A stretch of 64,000 nt of DNA from Haloferax marinum (GTDB lineage Archaea; Halobacteriota; Halobacteria; Halobacteriales; Haloferacaceae), in the NCBI RefSeq assembly GCF_009674625.1, contig NZ_WKJQ01000001.1, positions 1,054,001 to 1,118,000 on the forward strand, in the 5' to 3' direction. Positions 41,757 through 51,067 of this stretch are shown in pieces (the first letter of the stretch is position 1; every line of letters begins with the position of its first letter). Position numbers and translations under genes: made by a program. Under the pieces are notes generated by a model. The model did no database searches and was not told the DNA's origin. It saw only the letters and a program-made list of their open reading frames with translations.

Positions 41757-42953
41757 TCAGTTCGGAATCCGCCCGGCACGCTGGAAGACGACCAGTCCGG
41801 CGACGATGACGCCCAGACCGAGGGCGAACCCGACGAACACCTCGTCGAAGGTGAATCCCACGTCTGTCAGATAGCCGACTGCGCCCGACCCGCTGGCCTG
41901 GAAGACCATCATCCCGAACGAGTAGACCGAGTACGCACTGCCTCTGCTCTCGTCGGGGAGTGTGTCGAGCAAGTACGTGTCGAGTGCGGGAAACAGACTG
42001 TGGATGACGTAGCCGAGGATGGCCGTGACGACGAGCAGGCTGACGAGTCCGGTCGTCTGCGTGAGGACGAGTAGTGAGGCGACGAACGCGGTGAGGACGC
42101 CGAGGATGTATGGAACCCGAGGGAGTCTGTCCGCGAGGCGGCCAGACAGGAAGAACGCCGGAACACCCGCACCGAAGACGACGGTGAGCATGTTGCGCGC
42201 CGTCGCCGGGGGGAGCCCCTTCGTCTCCATGTAGAGTTCGAAGAAGTTGAACACCCCTTGCCAGACGAATCCCGTGAACCCGAGGATGACGATGCCCGTG
42301 AGGATGATACGCCACTCCTTGCGGACGGCCCCGAGGAGGTCACGGTCAGACGACCCCGCGTCCGGGAGGTCGGTCGAACGGGCCGTGAAAAAGAGGATGG
42401 TCGTCACGACGGCGGCGGCGAGACCGATACAGACGAAGACGAGTTGCCACGACGCCGAGACGAATCCGAACCGGGAGACGATATCCGGGCCGACGGCGAG
42501 GACGAGCGTGACGAACGGAGCGACGCTCACGGCGGCGAGTTGGCTCGCGGTTCCGTGGATACCCATCGCGCGGCCAACGCGCTCGGGGTAGAGTTCGCTC
42601 ACGAGGGGGTTCGCGGCGACGAAGTACGCGCCCGAGGCGAGTCCCATGGACGCGGCACCGACCATCAACAGTTCGATAGACTGGGCGCTGGCGGTCAGCG
42701 CAGAGGCCAACACGAGGATGACACCGGTTCCGAGGACGACGTAGTGGCGGGGCACCCGCGTGAGCACCCATCCCGTCGGCACGCGAAGACTCGCACTGCC
42801 GAGCCAGACGAGCGTCGCGACGAATCCGACGGTCGCCCGGTTGACTTCGAAGAACGTGATGAACTCTCCGAGGAGGGGCGCGAAGACGACTCGCGCGAGG
42901 TTGACGAGGAATATCATTCCGCAGAGGGTTCCGAAGAGGCGACCACGTGACAC
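41757..42953 (-). CDS. MFS transporter
   Basis: 398 residues with 12 predicted membrane helices and the loop 2-3 motif region WLGSASLRVPTGWVLTRV, where the classical GxLxDRxGRR is weakened, and the second-half repeat FFLSGRLADRLPRVPYILG. The substrate is unknown. It stands alone on the minus strand, divergent from the small zinc protein at 43053. Confidence 0.85.
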   Translation of the reverse strand: MSRGRLFGTLCGMIFLVNLARVVFAPLLGEFITFFEVNRATVGFVATLVWLGSASLRVPTGWVLTRVPRHYVVLGTGVILVLASALTASAQSIELLMVGAASMGLASGAYFVAANPLVSELYPERVGRAMGIHGTASQLAAVSVAPFVTLVLAVGPDIVSRFGFVSASWQLVFVCIGLAAAVVTTILFFTARSTDLPDAGSSDRDLLGAVRKEWRIILTGIVILGFTGFVWQGVFNFFELYMETKGLPPATARNMLTVVFGAGVPAFFLSGRLADRLPRVPYILGVLTAFVASLLVLTQTTGLVSLLVVTAILGYVIHSLFPALDTYLLDTLPDESRGSAYSVYSFGMMVFQASGSGAVGYLTDVGFTFDEVFVGFALGLGVIVAGLVVFQRAGRIPN

Positions 42954-43052
42954 GCTCGAAACCGCGGGCCCTGGAGTGACAACCCTTTCGAAGCGGGATT
43001 CAGTTGCAGGGGTGCCGGCGGGTTTTTATGTTCGTTACACAAACGGAGATTT

Positions 43053-43223
43053 ATGAAGACAACGCGGAAGGGGCTTCGAGACGGCGACCTGGATAAAGAC
43101 ACCTACGGGCGACTGACGTGTTCGGAGTGCGGTGACACACTGAAGAAGAAGAACGACCCGGACGAAGTGTTCGCGCTCCGAATCTGCCCGGACTGCGGGG
43201 CCGAGTTCAAAGAACTCAGATAG
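43053..43223 (+). CDS. HVO_0758-like zinc-finger micro-protein (56 aa)
   Basis: A 56-residue ORF starting MKTTRKGLRDGDLDKDTYGR with CSEC and CPDC pairs (LTCSECGDTLKKK, RICPDCGAEFKELR). Length and cysteine spacing match the Haloferax volcanii micro-protein HVO_0758, for which zinc binding and a solution structure have been reported as far as I remember. The start is supported by TTTTTATG (43023-43030) about 26 bases upstream, i.e. a leaderless mRNA. Partner or target unknown. Confidence 0.85.
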   Translation: MKTTRKGLRDGDLDKDTYGRLTCSECGDTLKKKNDPDEVFALRICPDCGAEFKELR

Positions 43224-43253
43224 GACCCGACAGAAACGCTCCCGCGACCAGTC

Positions 43254-44345
43254 TCACTCGAAGACCGAATCGAATGCCCGCGCTCCGAGCGGGTCGAACG
43301 TTCCGGCGGCAACATTTTCTGCGACGTGCTCGGGGGACGACGCACCGACCAACGCAGCAGTGACACCGGGCGCACTCCGCGAGAAGTTGAGCGCACGCTG
43401 CGCGAGCGTGTCTCCCGACAGAACCTCGTTTACCGACTCGGGTATCTTTCGTGCGAGGTCACCCTGTGCGATACTCGCGCTGGAGAAGACGTGTAGGTCG
43501 TGTTCGTGTGCGTACCACAGCGCACTCGTCAGGTCGCCGTCGTCGGTCTCGTGTGCGTCCACGGTGAACGCGTCGGCCATCACGACGTTGAACGGGAGTT
43601 GAATCGCTTCGAGTCCGGAGTCGTCGTTGCCGACTGTCTCGGCCGCGCGTTCGGCGCGGCGGACCACTTCCGGTAGCGAGAGATGCGCGTCGTGGTCGGG
43701 TGCGACCCGGAACGCCTCCCAACTGGCGACGCCGTAGCGTCCGATGTCGTCTGCGGCGACGCGGCGTTCGAGGACTTCGAAGGCAGACTCGATGCGGTCG
43801 TACACGGTCTCTCGGTCGGCCGTCACCAACTGCGTCTCTGGGTTGTGGAGGTAGTAGAGGTCGATGTGGTCGAGCCCCATCAAGTCGAGCGAGCGGTCGA
43901 CCATCTCGTCGACGAACTGCGGGGCGATGGTGTGACTGCCGTGTGCGAGTTCGTCGGCCGTCGCGAGGCCCGCATCGAGGACCGTCTCCCGGATGTACTG
44001 TCCGGGGTTCTCCGGACGCGAGCGGTCGAAGGGGACGAATCCCGCCTTCGACGCGACGACGACAGCCTCGCGGTCGGTGTCGGCCTCGCGGAGTGCGTCA
44101 CCGACGACGCGTTCCGAACGACCGTGACGGTAGTTCGACGCCGTATCGACGAGATTGATGCCGTTTTCCAACGCGAGGACGAGCGACTCACGGTATCGGT
44201 CGTCGACTTCGTCGGTCGGGTCACCGAGATACGTCCCGATACCGATACTCGAGACGACACCGGGACCGAATCGTCGGAAGAAGGTCCGACCGAAACTGTC
44301 GCCGAAGCGGTCACGGTAGGCCCACGTTCCCCGTCCAGTAGCCAT
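43254..44345 (-). CDS. Aldo/keto reductase
   Basis: 363 residues, a TIM-barrel NADPH-dependent reductase. Seen: LENGINLVDTASNYRHGRSE (Asp/Tyr region of the catalytic tetrad), VVVASKAGFVPF (Lys), DLYYLHNPETQ (His), and ALVGASSPEHVAENVAA near the cofactor phosphate. The N-terminal ~25 residues are a polar extension before the barrel. Substrate unknown. The 3' end is convergent with the small zinc gene. Confidence 0.88.
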   Translation of the reverse strand: MATGRGTWAYRDRFGDSFGRTFFRRFGPGVVSSIGIGTYLGDPTDEVDDRYRESLVLALENGINLVDTASNYRHGRSERVVGDALREADTDREAVVVASKAGFVPFDRSRPENPGQYIRETVLDAGLATADELAHGSHTIAPQFVDEMVDRSLDLMGLDHIDLYYLHNPETQLVTADRETVYDRIESAFEVLERRVAADDIGRYGVASWEAFRVAPDHDAHLSLPEVVRRAERAAETVGNDDSGLEAIQLPFNVVMADAFTVDAHETDDGDLTSALWYAHEHDLHVFSSASIAQGDLARKIPESVNEVLSGDTLAQRALNFSRSAPGVTAALVGASSPEHVAENVAAGTFDPLGARAFDSVFE

Positions 44346-44422
44346 GGGCGGCGCTAGGATTGCCGACGGTTAAGGGCCACCGGTCCCGGTCCAGTGGTGA
44401 AACACTGTGCTCGGTCGGACGC

Positions 44423-45607
44423 TCAGATGTCGCCCGTGAGCGCCTCGAAGATGTTCTCGATGAGTTCGTCGCGGGCGATTCCGCTCCCGTTACCGCCGTC
44501 TGCGATGGTGTCCGGGCGGAGAATCTGCCCGCCACCCATCCGAGCGTGGCCACCGGCGCTGGCACCGCGGTAGTCGCTCAGCGCCGCTTCGAGCGTCCGG
44601 CCCATGTGGACTCGGTCGTCGCGCGAGCGACCCGAGAGATAGACGTTGCTGTCGCGCTCACCGCAGACGACCGCCGCGGTGACGCCTTCGAGTTGAATGA
44701 GTTCGTCGGCCGCCTGCGGGATGGCGTCGACGTTCGATATCGTCCCGATGTCGGCGACGGCGAACGGGCCGCGAACGTCGCGGCCGGCGATGGCACGTGC
44801 CTTCGCTTCGAGGACTTCGCGTGAGACTTCGGGGTTGGCGATACGGTCGAGGTGGTCTTCGTTGACGCCGGGGAAGAGGTAGCCCGCAGCGTCGAAGTCG
44901 GCCGACGAACAGCCGGCAGTGAGGTGTTTCGTGTCGGTGAGAATCCCGTATACGAGCCCGGTCGCCACCTGTGAGGGGACCGTGTACGTCGAGTTCACTT
45001 CGCTCGCGTGCATGTCCGGTGGGACGGGTTTCGCGCCGACGTCTCGGAAGTACTCCGCGACGATGCTCGAACACGCACCGTAGTCGGTGCGGACGTCGGT
45101 GAACGCCTCGCCCGTGCCGTCACCGGGGTGGTGGTCGATGACAGCGTACGGGAGGACGCCTTCTGCGCCTGCGAATCCGCGAGGCGTGTTGTGGTCCACG
45201 AGGACGACTGCCTCGGCGGCGAGGTCGCTCACGTGGTCGATAGCGTCTAAATCGAGGTCGAGAACGGTTCGAAACGCACGGTTTTCCTGATGTCGAATCT
45301 GCCCTGCGAACTGAATCGTCGGTGTCGTCCCGACCTGTTCGGCGAGACAGGCCACACCGATTGCGGCGGCCATGGCGTCGGGGTCCGGGTTGGGGTGCAT
45401 GAGGACGGCAACCTCCTCTACGTCTTCGAGGGCTTCTACGAACCGTGTTCCCATCGGCCGCTTGAAGCGAATTGCCGCGTAGAGGGCGAGGATGACGGCG
45501 CCGAAACCGACGACGATAGCCGCTGCTAACTCCGGATGAGTGCTGACGAACGAGCCAATCGACTCGAACATCTCGCCAGAGTCGTACTGCCCCACCGAAC
45601 CGACCAT
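44423..45607 (-). CDS. Membrane-anchored DHH/DHHA1 phosphoesterase
   Basis: 394 residues. One membrane helix (about residues 28-47, AAAIVVGFGAVILALYAAI) is followed by a DHH domain with HPNPDPDAMAAAIG, VVLVDHNTPRGF and the name motif IDHHPGDG, and a DHHA1 domain with GGHARMGGGQ. The catalytic part should face the cytosol. Family members include RecJ, NrnA (nanoRNase) and c-di-AMP phosphodiesterases (DhhP/GdpP). GdpP is also membrane-bound but has PAS/GGDEF parts missing here. A c-di-AMP or nanoRNA phosphodiesterase is the best guess. Confidence 0.85.
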   Translation of the reverse strand: MVGSVGQYDSGEMFESIGSFVSTHPELAAAIVVGFGAVILALYAAIRFKRPMGTRFVEALEDVEEVAVLMHPNPDPDAMAAAIGVACLAEQVGTTPTIQFAGQIRHQENRAFRTVLDLDLDAIDHVSDLAAEAVVLVDHNTPRGFAGAEGVLPYAVIDHHPGDGTGEAFTDVRTDYGACSSIVAEYFRDVGAKPVPPDMHASEVNSTYTVPSQVATGLVYGILTDTKHLTAGCSSADFDAAGYLFPGVNEDHLDRIANPEVSREVLEAKARAIAGRDVRGPFAVADIGTISNVDAIPQAADELIQLEGVTAAVVCGERDSNVYLSGRSRDDRVHMGRTLEAALSDYRGASAGGHARMGGGQILRPDTIADGGNGSGIARDELIENIFEALTGDI

Positions 45608-45708
45608 ACTGAAGACGACTGGAGGAGATGGTATGAAGATTCCCCCTAATCGATTTTTCTCGATTGACAGAACGTCCGACCCCTGAACGTATCGGCGGCA
45701 GGAGATGC

Positions 45709-46605
45709 TCAGCGGTCGGCCGCCCGATAGGCGTCGATTGCCGCTCGGTAGCCTGACCGATATGTTGGGTGAGTGAACTCGTAGCCGAGTTTTCGGAGGG
45801 AGTCGTTCGAGCAGCGTTTGCTCGTCAAGATGCGACGTTGCGCCGCCTCGGAGAGGTCACCCTCGTCGAGGCGTTCTGCTTTCGACCGCTTTGCTGGCCG
45901 GGGAACGTCGCACTCGTCGGCAAGCCAATCTGCGAACTCGTGTTTCGAGACGGGTTCGTCGTCGACGACGAGGACCACGTCGTCGCGTGCGCGGTCGGTT
46001 TCGAGGAAGAACGCGACAGCACCGGCGGCGTCGTCACGGTGGACCATGTTGAGATAGCCGTCGGTGACAGGGCCGTCGAGATAGCGCTCGAGACGGTAGC
46101 GGTCGGGTCCGTAGAGGCCAGCGAAACGGGCGACCGTCCCGTCGAGTCCGCGTTCCGCGGCGTACTCGCGTGCGACTCGTTCTGCTTCGGCCAGCACGCG
46201 CGTCTTGTCCGTCGTCGGGTCGAGTGGCGTAGATTCGTCGACGAAGTCGCCGTCGTGGTCGCCGTAGACGCCCGTACTCGACGTGTAGACGAGTCGGTCT
46301 GGTGCGGTATCCCGTGCGGCGAAGTGGTCGATGGCGGTCCGGAGACCATCGACGAAGATGGTTCGGGCGGCGGCGGCCCCTCGCCCGCCGGAACTCGCCG
46401 CGAAGACGACGTGGTCCACGTCGGGAATCGCAGTGAGAGACGCTGCGTCCGTCACGTCGGCGCGAACCGCCGTCGCACCGGTTTCTGAGACTGCGTCGAG
46501 GCCGGCGTCCGACCGTCGGACGCCCCACACCTCGTGACCGCCGGCGACGAGTTGCCGTGCGAGTTCGAGGCCGACGTAGCCACACCCGAGGATGGCGACT
46601 CTCAT
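45709..46605 (-). CDS. NAD-dependent epimerase/dehydratase (extended SDR)
   Basis: 298 residues from ATG 46605. Rossmann start MRVAILGCGYVGLELARQL, then DHVVFAASSGGRG, LVYTSSTGVYGDHDGD and VARFAGLYGPDRYRLERYL. The catalytic YxxxK is not at its usual place (TSSTGVYGD), as in the atypical SDR5-like YeeZ group, so it may bind NAD(P) without classical epimerase chemistry. It overlaps the upstream DUF5791 gene by 4 bases. Confidence 0.83.
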   Translation of the reverse strand: MRVAILGCGYVGLELARQLVAGGHEVWGVRRSDAGLDAVSETGATAVRADVTDAASLTAIPDVDHVVFAASSGGRGAAAARTIFVDGLRTAIDHFAARDTAPDRLVYTSSTGVYGDHDGDFVDESTPLDPTTDKTRVLAEAERVAREYAAERGLDGTVARFAGLYGPDRYRLERYLDGPVTDGYLNMVHRDDAAGAVAFFLETDRARDDVVLVVDDEPVSKHEFADWLADECDVPRPAKRSKAERLDEGDLSEAAQRRILTSKRCSNDSLRKLGYEFTHPTYRSGYRAAIDAYRAADR

Positions 46606-47021
46606 CGCTCGTTTCGGACGGCGATGACGTGGTGGATGGCCGCGAGTTCGTCGAGCGTCGTCGCCGTGCGTCCCTCGATAGCCTGTTGAATCTCTTGGCC
46701 CGAGAGGTCGAGTTCGATTTCGGACGCGAGCGTGTCCACGTCGAGGATGCCCGTCGTCATTCCCATGAGGAGGTGGTCGCGGAACTCCCACGCGATGGCG
46801 TCTGCGTCCGGGTATCCGTCGGTGAGCGCGAGGATAGACGCGGCCTGTTCGAGCGTCAACTCCAAGACGCCGTCCGAGAGGGCGTCTTCGGAGACGTCGG
46901 CGGCAGTGGCGGCAGCATCTACACCTGCCGCGTCGACTGCGGCGCGGACCTCCTCTTCGTAGGCGGCCCGAAGTTCGTCAGGGGTCACGGTGCCGGGTCG
47001 CTCGACGGCGTCGTACAACAT
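46602..47021 (-). CDS. DUF5791-family protein
   Basis: 139 residues, predicted all-helical: VTPDELRAAYEEEVRAAVDA, ELTLEQAASILALTDGYPDA, IAWEFRDHLLMGMTTGILDV, EIQQAIEGRTATTLDEL. Conserved in haloarchaea, no known role (family number from memory). Its end overlaps the SDR start by 4 bases. Confidence 0.75.
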   Translation of the reverse strand: MLYDAVERPGTVTPDELRAAYEEEVRAAVDAAGVDAAATAADVSEDALSDGVLELTLEQAASILALTDGYPDADAIAWEFRDHLLMGMTTGILDVDTLASEIELDLSGQEIQQAIEGRTATTLDELAAIHHVIAVRNER

Positions 47022-47099
47022 ATACCGATGGGTGGGGAGTCGGGCGGCAAAACGGTTGTTACTCGGTACGAACTGTGCCGTGACTCGTCTGCCGACCAG

Positions 47100-50000
47100 T
47101 CACGCGTCGCGGCAGTCTGTCGGAACGGTACATCCCGGTCCGCCCTCCCACCCGGCCGAGCGCTCGTCGGCGTCGCCATCGACGTCGCCCACGCCGGTTC
47201 CCGATGGCGGGACTGCGACGACGATAGTCGTCTCGACAGTGAAATCGACGCGGTCGCCACGGCCGACCGGCTCCGCAGTGCCGTCTCCGTCCCAGTCGAG
47301 CGACACTGCCGACCCATCACGAGCGTAGGTCAGCGACTCCGTTTCGTTGCCACGGGCGTGGAGACGGAACTGTGCGAACTCGCCGGCGACGGACACGTCC
47401 CACACGTTGACCGTCGCGTACCAGTATCCTGGAACTGGTGCGACTGGCATTCCGGCGGGGACGCGGCGGAACGACCGGTCGAAGCGCGACTGGAGCGTGT
47501 CGTCGATGCGCTGTTCGACGGCGTCACTGGTCGCGTTCTTCACCGAGTCCGTCGCGACCGACGCGAGCGCGTCCTGTCGGGCGGTGCGCGTCGATTCGAC
47601 CGTTCGGTTGGTGAGTCGCTGTGGGACCGTCGTGGCCTTCTGTCGGCGAACAGTCCTGAACGCGTCGTCGAGACGGAGTTCGAGCACGTCGGCTTCGGCG
47701 CTCCCCTGTTCGGTCGCAGACACGGCGATGGCCCGCGAGACGGACCCGTTCGTCACTGCCAGCGCCCTGTGTGCGGGGTCGTCCCAGCGACCGAACGCCG
47801 ACTGGAGGACCGCTTGCCGTTCGGTCATCGTGAGGTCCGTGTGGAAGGCGAGGACGTCGCTGGCAGCACCTTTAGTCGGGTCTGTCGCTCGGACGACGGC
47901 GCGTTCGAGTGCGTCGCGTCGCGTCTGCAACTTCTCGTTCGTCTCGTTCGTCTCGCCCGTCTCGCTCGTGTCGTTCGACGCCGCGAGTGCGTCGTCTGCG
48001 GCGAGCAGTGCGTGGGCCGCGACTCGAAGCGGAACCCGGCGGCGAGCACCGAAGACGGGTTCGAGAACAGTATCGGTCGCGTCGCCGTACGGGACCGTGA
48101 ACAGGTTGGTGTTCCGAGCGACGAGCGGATGGTACGTTCCCTCGTCCTCGACGGTCGGAACGGCTGACCCGGAGAGTCCATCGAGCGAGAGATACATCGG
48201 GTCAGCGTCGGGGACGAATCGGACGTCTTCGGACCGGTCGGTCGTCCCCTTCGAACCCACCGTTCCGACGACGCGCCGTGCGGTCTGTTCGGCGTCGACC
48301 GCCGCAGAGAGCGACCCGACGCTCGTCTCGCTGGCCGCGTCGTCCGCTGCGCCGGTCGCGGCCGCGGTCTGAGCGGCACGTTCGTCGAGTTCGGCAACGA
48401 CGCGGTCGAGATACGCGGCACGAACCGCGACACGCGCCCGGTCTGCGACGCCGTCGTAGGAGGCGGGTGCACCGACGAGTTCGGCACGGTCTGTCCGAAG
48501 GTCGGCCGCGAGTTCTGCCGCGGGGTTCACGGAACCGCCAGCGACTGCGCGGGCCGAGAAGGAACGACTCCGATTCCGCACCCGGTCGTGGAGCGACAGA
48601 AGGTCCGAGCGAATCCACGCGTTCGTTCCCGACGCACGCGCAGAAGTCACCGTCTGTTCCGACGGAACGTCACCGGCGGCCACGTCGCGGGCGAGGCCAT
48701 CGAACCCGCCGTGTGTCGAGACGACGTCCGAGGCGACGGCCGACGCGCCGGCGAAGTTCTCGCCGTCGAGTGCGCCGCCCGCCGAGAGAACTGGGTCGAG
48801 CGGACGACTCGGACCGGGAACCGTGTGCGGAGAGAGAACGATTGCGACGTCGACGCGTGTCTGTTCGCTCGTCTCCTCGCTCGTGTAGACCGTCTGGTTC
48901 CCCTGCCGCCACGTTCTCGTCGTCACCTCGCTCGTCGTGACTCTCCGAGACGCGGCCGACACGACTGTCGTGTCGGGAGCGACGGCGGGCGTCCCCGTCG
49001 GGAGCGTCGTGACCGACGAGTTCGTCTCCGTCGTCGTCTCCACGAGTTCCCAGTCGGGACCGAGTTCGACCGGCGGGTCGTCGGTGCGTTCGACGACGTG
49101 AACGTCGGATTCGACCGACACGGTCGCCCGGTGCGCGTCGGTACTCACCGATTCGAGCGAGTCTGAACCGTCCCGGCCGTCGAGGACCGAGACGAGCGCA
49201 CGGTCTGCCGCCGACCGAATCGAGGCGTCGATCGTACGGTTCGTCGGGAGCGGTGGGTCGCGCGAGTCGCTCGTGGGGTTCGGCGCGGGGAGCGCGTCTG
49301 CCAGCGCTGGCGCACCCATCGCACCGGTCTGGGCGAGCAGACTTCGAACGCCAGTTTGGACTGCTGCACGGCCAATCGCCCCCCGTGCGTCGGCGTCGGT
49401 CGTTCCGAACGTCTGCTGTTCAGCGAGGAGGACGCCGGCGTTCGTGGCAAGCGCGGCGTGGTCGTTCGAGACGACGTTCTCGATCGGCGCACCTGCGTAC
49501 TGACTCCATCCGCGGGTCCACGCCGCCGTCCAGAGCGCAGTCGTCACCGTCGCGTCGACCGTTCCGCCGTTCGTCGCACTCGCGTCGAGGCGGTGTTCGA
49601 ACGTCTCGGTTCGCTCGTGGAGTGCGAGGACCGGCGTTCGGACGCCGACAGTCGTCGTCATCGATTTCTCAGCGACTCGCTGGCCGTCACGGTGCACGTC
49701 GACAGCGACGTCCTCGACAGTGACGACCACCATCGACCCGTTGTCCCGAGACTCGATAGCGACGCGTTCGAGTGCTGCGCGAAGTGTCGATTCGTTCGTC
49801 GGACGGGGGAGTGAGGCCGTCGCAGAGACCCCAGCGCGTTTCGCAGCGATAGTCTGGAGTCGCTCCGACGTGGTGAGCGCGATTCGCAGTCGGAGGTAGT
49901 CCCGAAACGTCCGGTTCTCCGAGAGAACTCGTCCGACTGTCGTGTTCGAGGGCTCGGTGACGGGGTTCGCCGCGGCCTCGCGTGCCGCGTCGTGCACCGC

Positions 50001-50186
50001 CGCACGGACTGCGGCGTCGGTCTGGGCGCTCACCTGGTCGATTGCGTCTTCGACTCGTCCGTCGGTAACAGGGTCGTGGGTCGACAGCGCCCCGGAGAAC
50101 GTCGCACTCCCGACGAGCAACAGCACACCGAGTAAGGCGAACGGAACACGGCCTCGGTCGTCGTCTGCGAGTCTCACAGCGACCAC
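47100..50186 (-). CDS. Giant pilin-like/exported protein of the pilus operon (DUF7286-like, 1028 aa)
   Basis: 1028 residues, GTG start at 50186 (GTG 50177 also possible). The N-terminus VRLADDDRGRVPFALLGVLL looks like a class III (prepilin) signal: charged, an RG just before the hydrophobic stretch, then a single helix. The rest (~35-1010) is a long extracellular region rich in Thr/Ala/Asp with no cysteine until GPGCTVPTDCRDA at the end, and without recognisable enzymatic motifs. It is the last gene of the ATPase/platform operon, overlapping the preceding gene by 13 bases. I infer a very large minor pilin or tip protein. DUF label from memory. Confidence 0.75.
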   Translation of the reverse strand: MVAVRLADDDRGRVPFALLGVLLLVGSATFSGALSTHDPVTDGRVEDAIDQVSAQTDAAVRAAVHDAAREAAANPVTEPSNTTVGRVLSENRTFRDYLRLRIALTTSERLQTIAAKRAGVSATASLPRPTNESTLRAALERVAIESRDNGSMVVVTVEDVAVDVHRDGQRVAEKSMTTTVGVRTPVLALHERTETFEHRLDASATNGGTVDATVTTALWTAAWTRGWSQYAGAPIENVVSNDHAALATNAGVLLAEQQTFGTTDADARGAIGRAAVQTGVRSLLAQTGAMGAPALADALPAPNPTSDSRDPPLPTNRTIDASIRSAADRALVSVLDGRDGSDSLESVSTDAHRATVSVESDVHVVERTDDPPVELGPDWELVETTTETNSSVTTLPTGTPAVAPDTTVVSAASRRVTTSEVTTRTWRQGNQTVYTSEETSEQTRVDVAIVLSPHTVPGPSRPLDPVLSAGGALDGENFAGASAVASDVVSTHGGFDGLARDVAAGDVPSEQTVTSARASGTNAWIRSDLLSLHDRVRNRSRSFSARAVAGGSVNPAAELAADLRTDRAELVGAPASYDGVADRARVAVRAAYLDRVVAELDERAAQTAAATGAADDAASETSVGSLSAAVDAEQTARRVVGTVGSKGTTDRSEDVRFVPDADPMYLSLDGLSGSAVPTVEDEGTYHPLVARNTNLFTVPYGDATDTVLEPVFGARRRVPLRVAAHALLAADDALAASNDTSETGETNETNEKLQTRRDALERAVVRATDPTKGAASDVLAFHTDLTMTERQAVLQSAFGRWDDPAHRALAVTNGSVSRAIAVSATEQGSAEADVLELRLDDAFRTVRRQKATTVPQRLTNRTVESTRTARQDALASVATDSVKNATSDAVEQRIDDTLQSRFDRSFRRVPAGMPVAPVPGYWYATVNVWDVSVAGEFAQFRLHARGNETESLTYARDGSAVSLDWDGDGTAEPVGRGDRVDFTVETTIVVAVPPSGTGVGDVDGDADERSAGWEGGPGCTVPTDCRDA

Positions 50187-51067
50187 GTCCTGACGACGAC
50201 GGTGACGCGACCGACCGACACCGCGTCGGCGGCCCGGCGAGGGTCGTCGTACCGACGGCGCATGTCCGTTTCGAGTCGTCGAGAGAGCGCCGATTCGAGG
50301 TCAGCGTTCGCGGCGGTGGTCTCCTCCGCGGCGACTTCTGGCGTGACCGAGGCGTTTAGCAACGTCCCTGCGCGCTCGTAGCGATGTCGCATCAGCGTCG
50401 AGACGGGAGCGTCACCCCGAAGTGCGAGGCGCGCCAGTGATGGCGGAAACAGCCCTGCGACCGTTCGGTTGGCGACGACGGCCGCAACGGCTTCGAAGCC
50501 GTCGTCGCTCGCGGCGAGTGCGTCGGCGCGTGCGGCAGGGAATCCACTCGGAACGTCGAGCGCCGCCGCGTGTGTCGTCGCAGTCGCTGGGGGCGTGGCT
50601 CCGACGTCAGTCGTCGCTCGAATCGGTGCGTTTGGATACGGCGTCCACTGCACTGCGACGTGAACACCACGGGCGGGGAGTTCCGACGCGACTCGACTCC
50701 GGACTCGGTGGCGGAAGTCGTCTCGAGCGTGCGTGAGCCTCTCGCCGTCGATGGCGACAGCACCGAGCGTTGCGCGACCCAGCAATCCAGCGAGGCTGCC
50801 GTGTGCAGTCCGCTCGAGTTCACGAGAATCGACACCACCCGTGCCGAGGAGCGACGGGTCTGCGTCGGCGACGCCGGGTTCGAGGTCGTAGTGGACCGTC
50901 GCGGTACTCGTCGCGAGCGACGTCGCGACGTCGGTCGCATCGATGGCGGTTCCGTCGGTGTCGACAGCGCCACCGGCGGTCGCTCCTGTGCCGGCCGTGA
51001 CGACGAGTCCAACGCTCGCGCCGACGAGTAAGAGACAGACCGTCACGTCGAAGACGAGGTCGGTCAT
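50174..51067 (-). CDS. Pilus-operon membrane/exported protein (DUF7284-like)
   Basis: 297 residues. One N-terminal hydrophobic segment (MTDLVFDVTVCLLLVGASVG to about residue 27), then an extracytoplasmic Ala/Thr/Asp-rich domain without cysteines after the helix (ARDDFRHRVRSRVASELPAR, AVQWTPYPNAPIRATTDV). It overlaps both neighbours (4 bases with the gene upstream, 13 with the giant protein). Likely a minor pilin or assembly factor by context only. Confidence 0.7.
   Translation of the reverse strand: MTDLVFDVTVCLLLVGASVGLVVTAGTGATAGGAVDTDGTAIDATDVATSLATSTATVHYDLEPGVADADPSLLGTGGVDSRELERTAHGSLAGLLGRATLGAVAIDGERLTHARDDFRHRVRSRVASELPARGVHVAVQWTPYPNAPIRATTDVGATPPATATTHAAALDVPSGFPAARADALAASDDGFEAVAAVVANRTVAGLFPPSLARLALRGDAPVSTLMRHRYERAGTLLNASVTPEVAAEETTAANADLESALSRRLETDMRRRYDDPRRAADAVSVGRVTVVVRTWSL

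Noticed and set aside
46557-48167. 536-codon open frame on the plus strand
   Set aside because: Antisense to DUF5791-like and giant pilus-operon genes; no domain, Arg-rich shadow composition.
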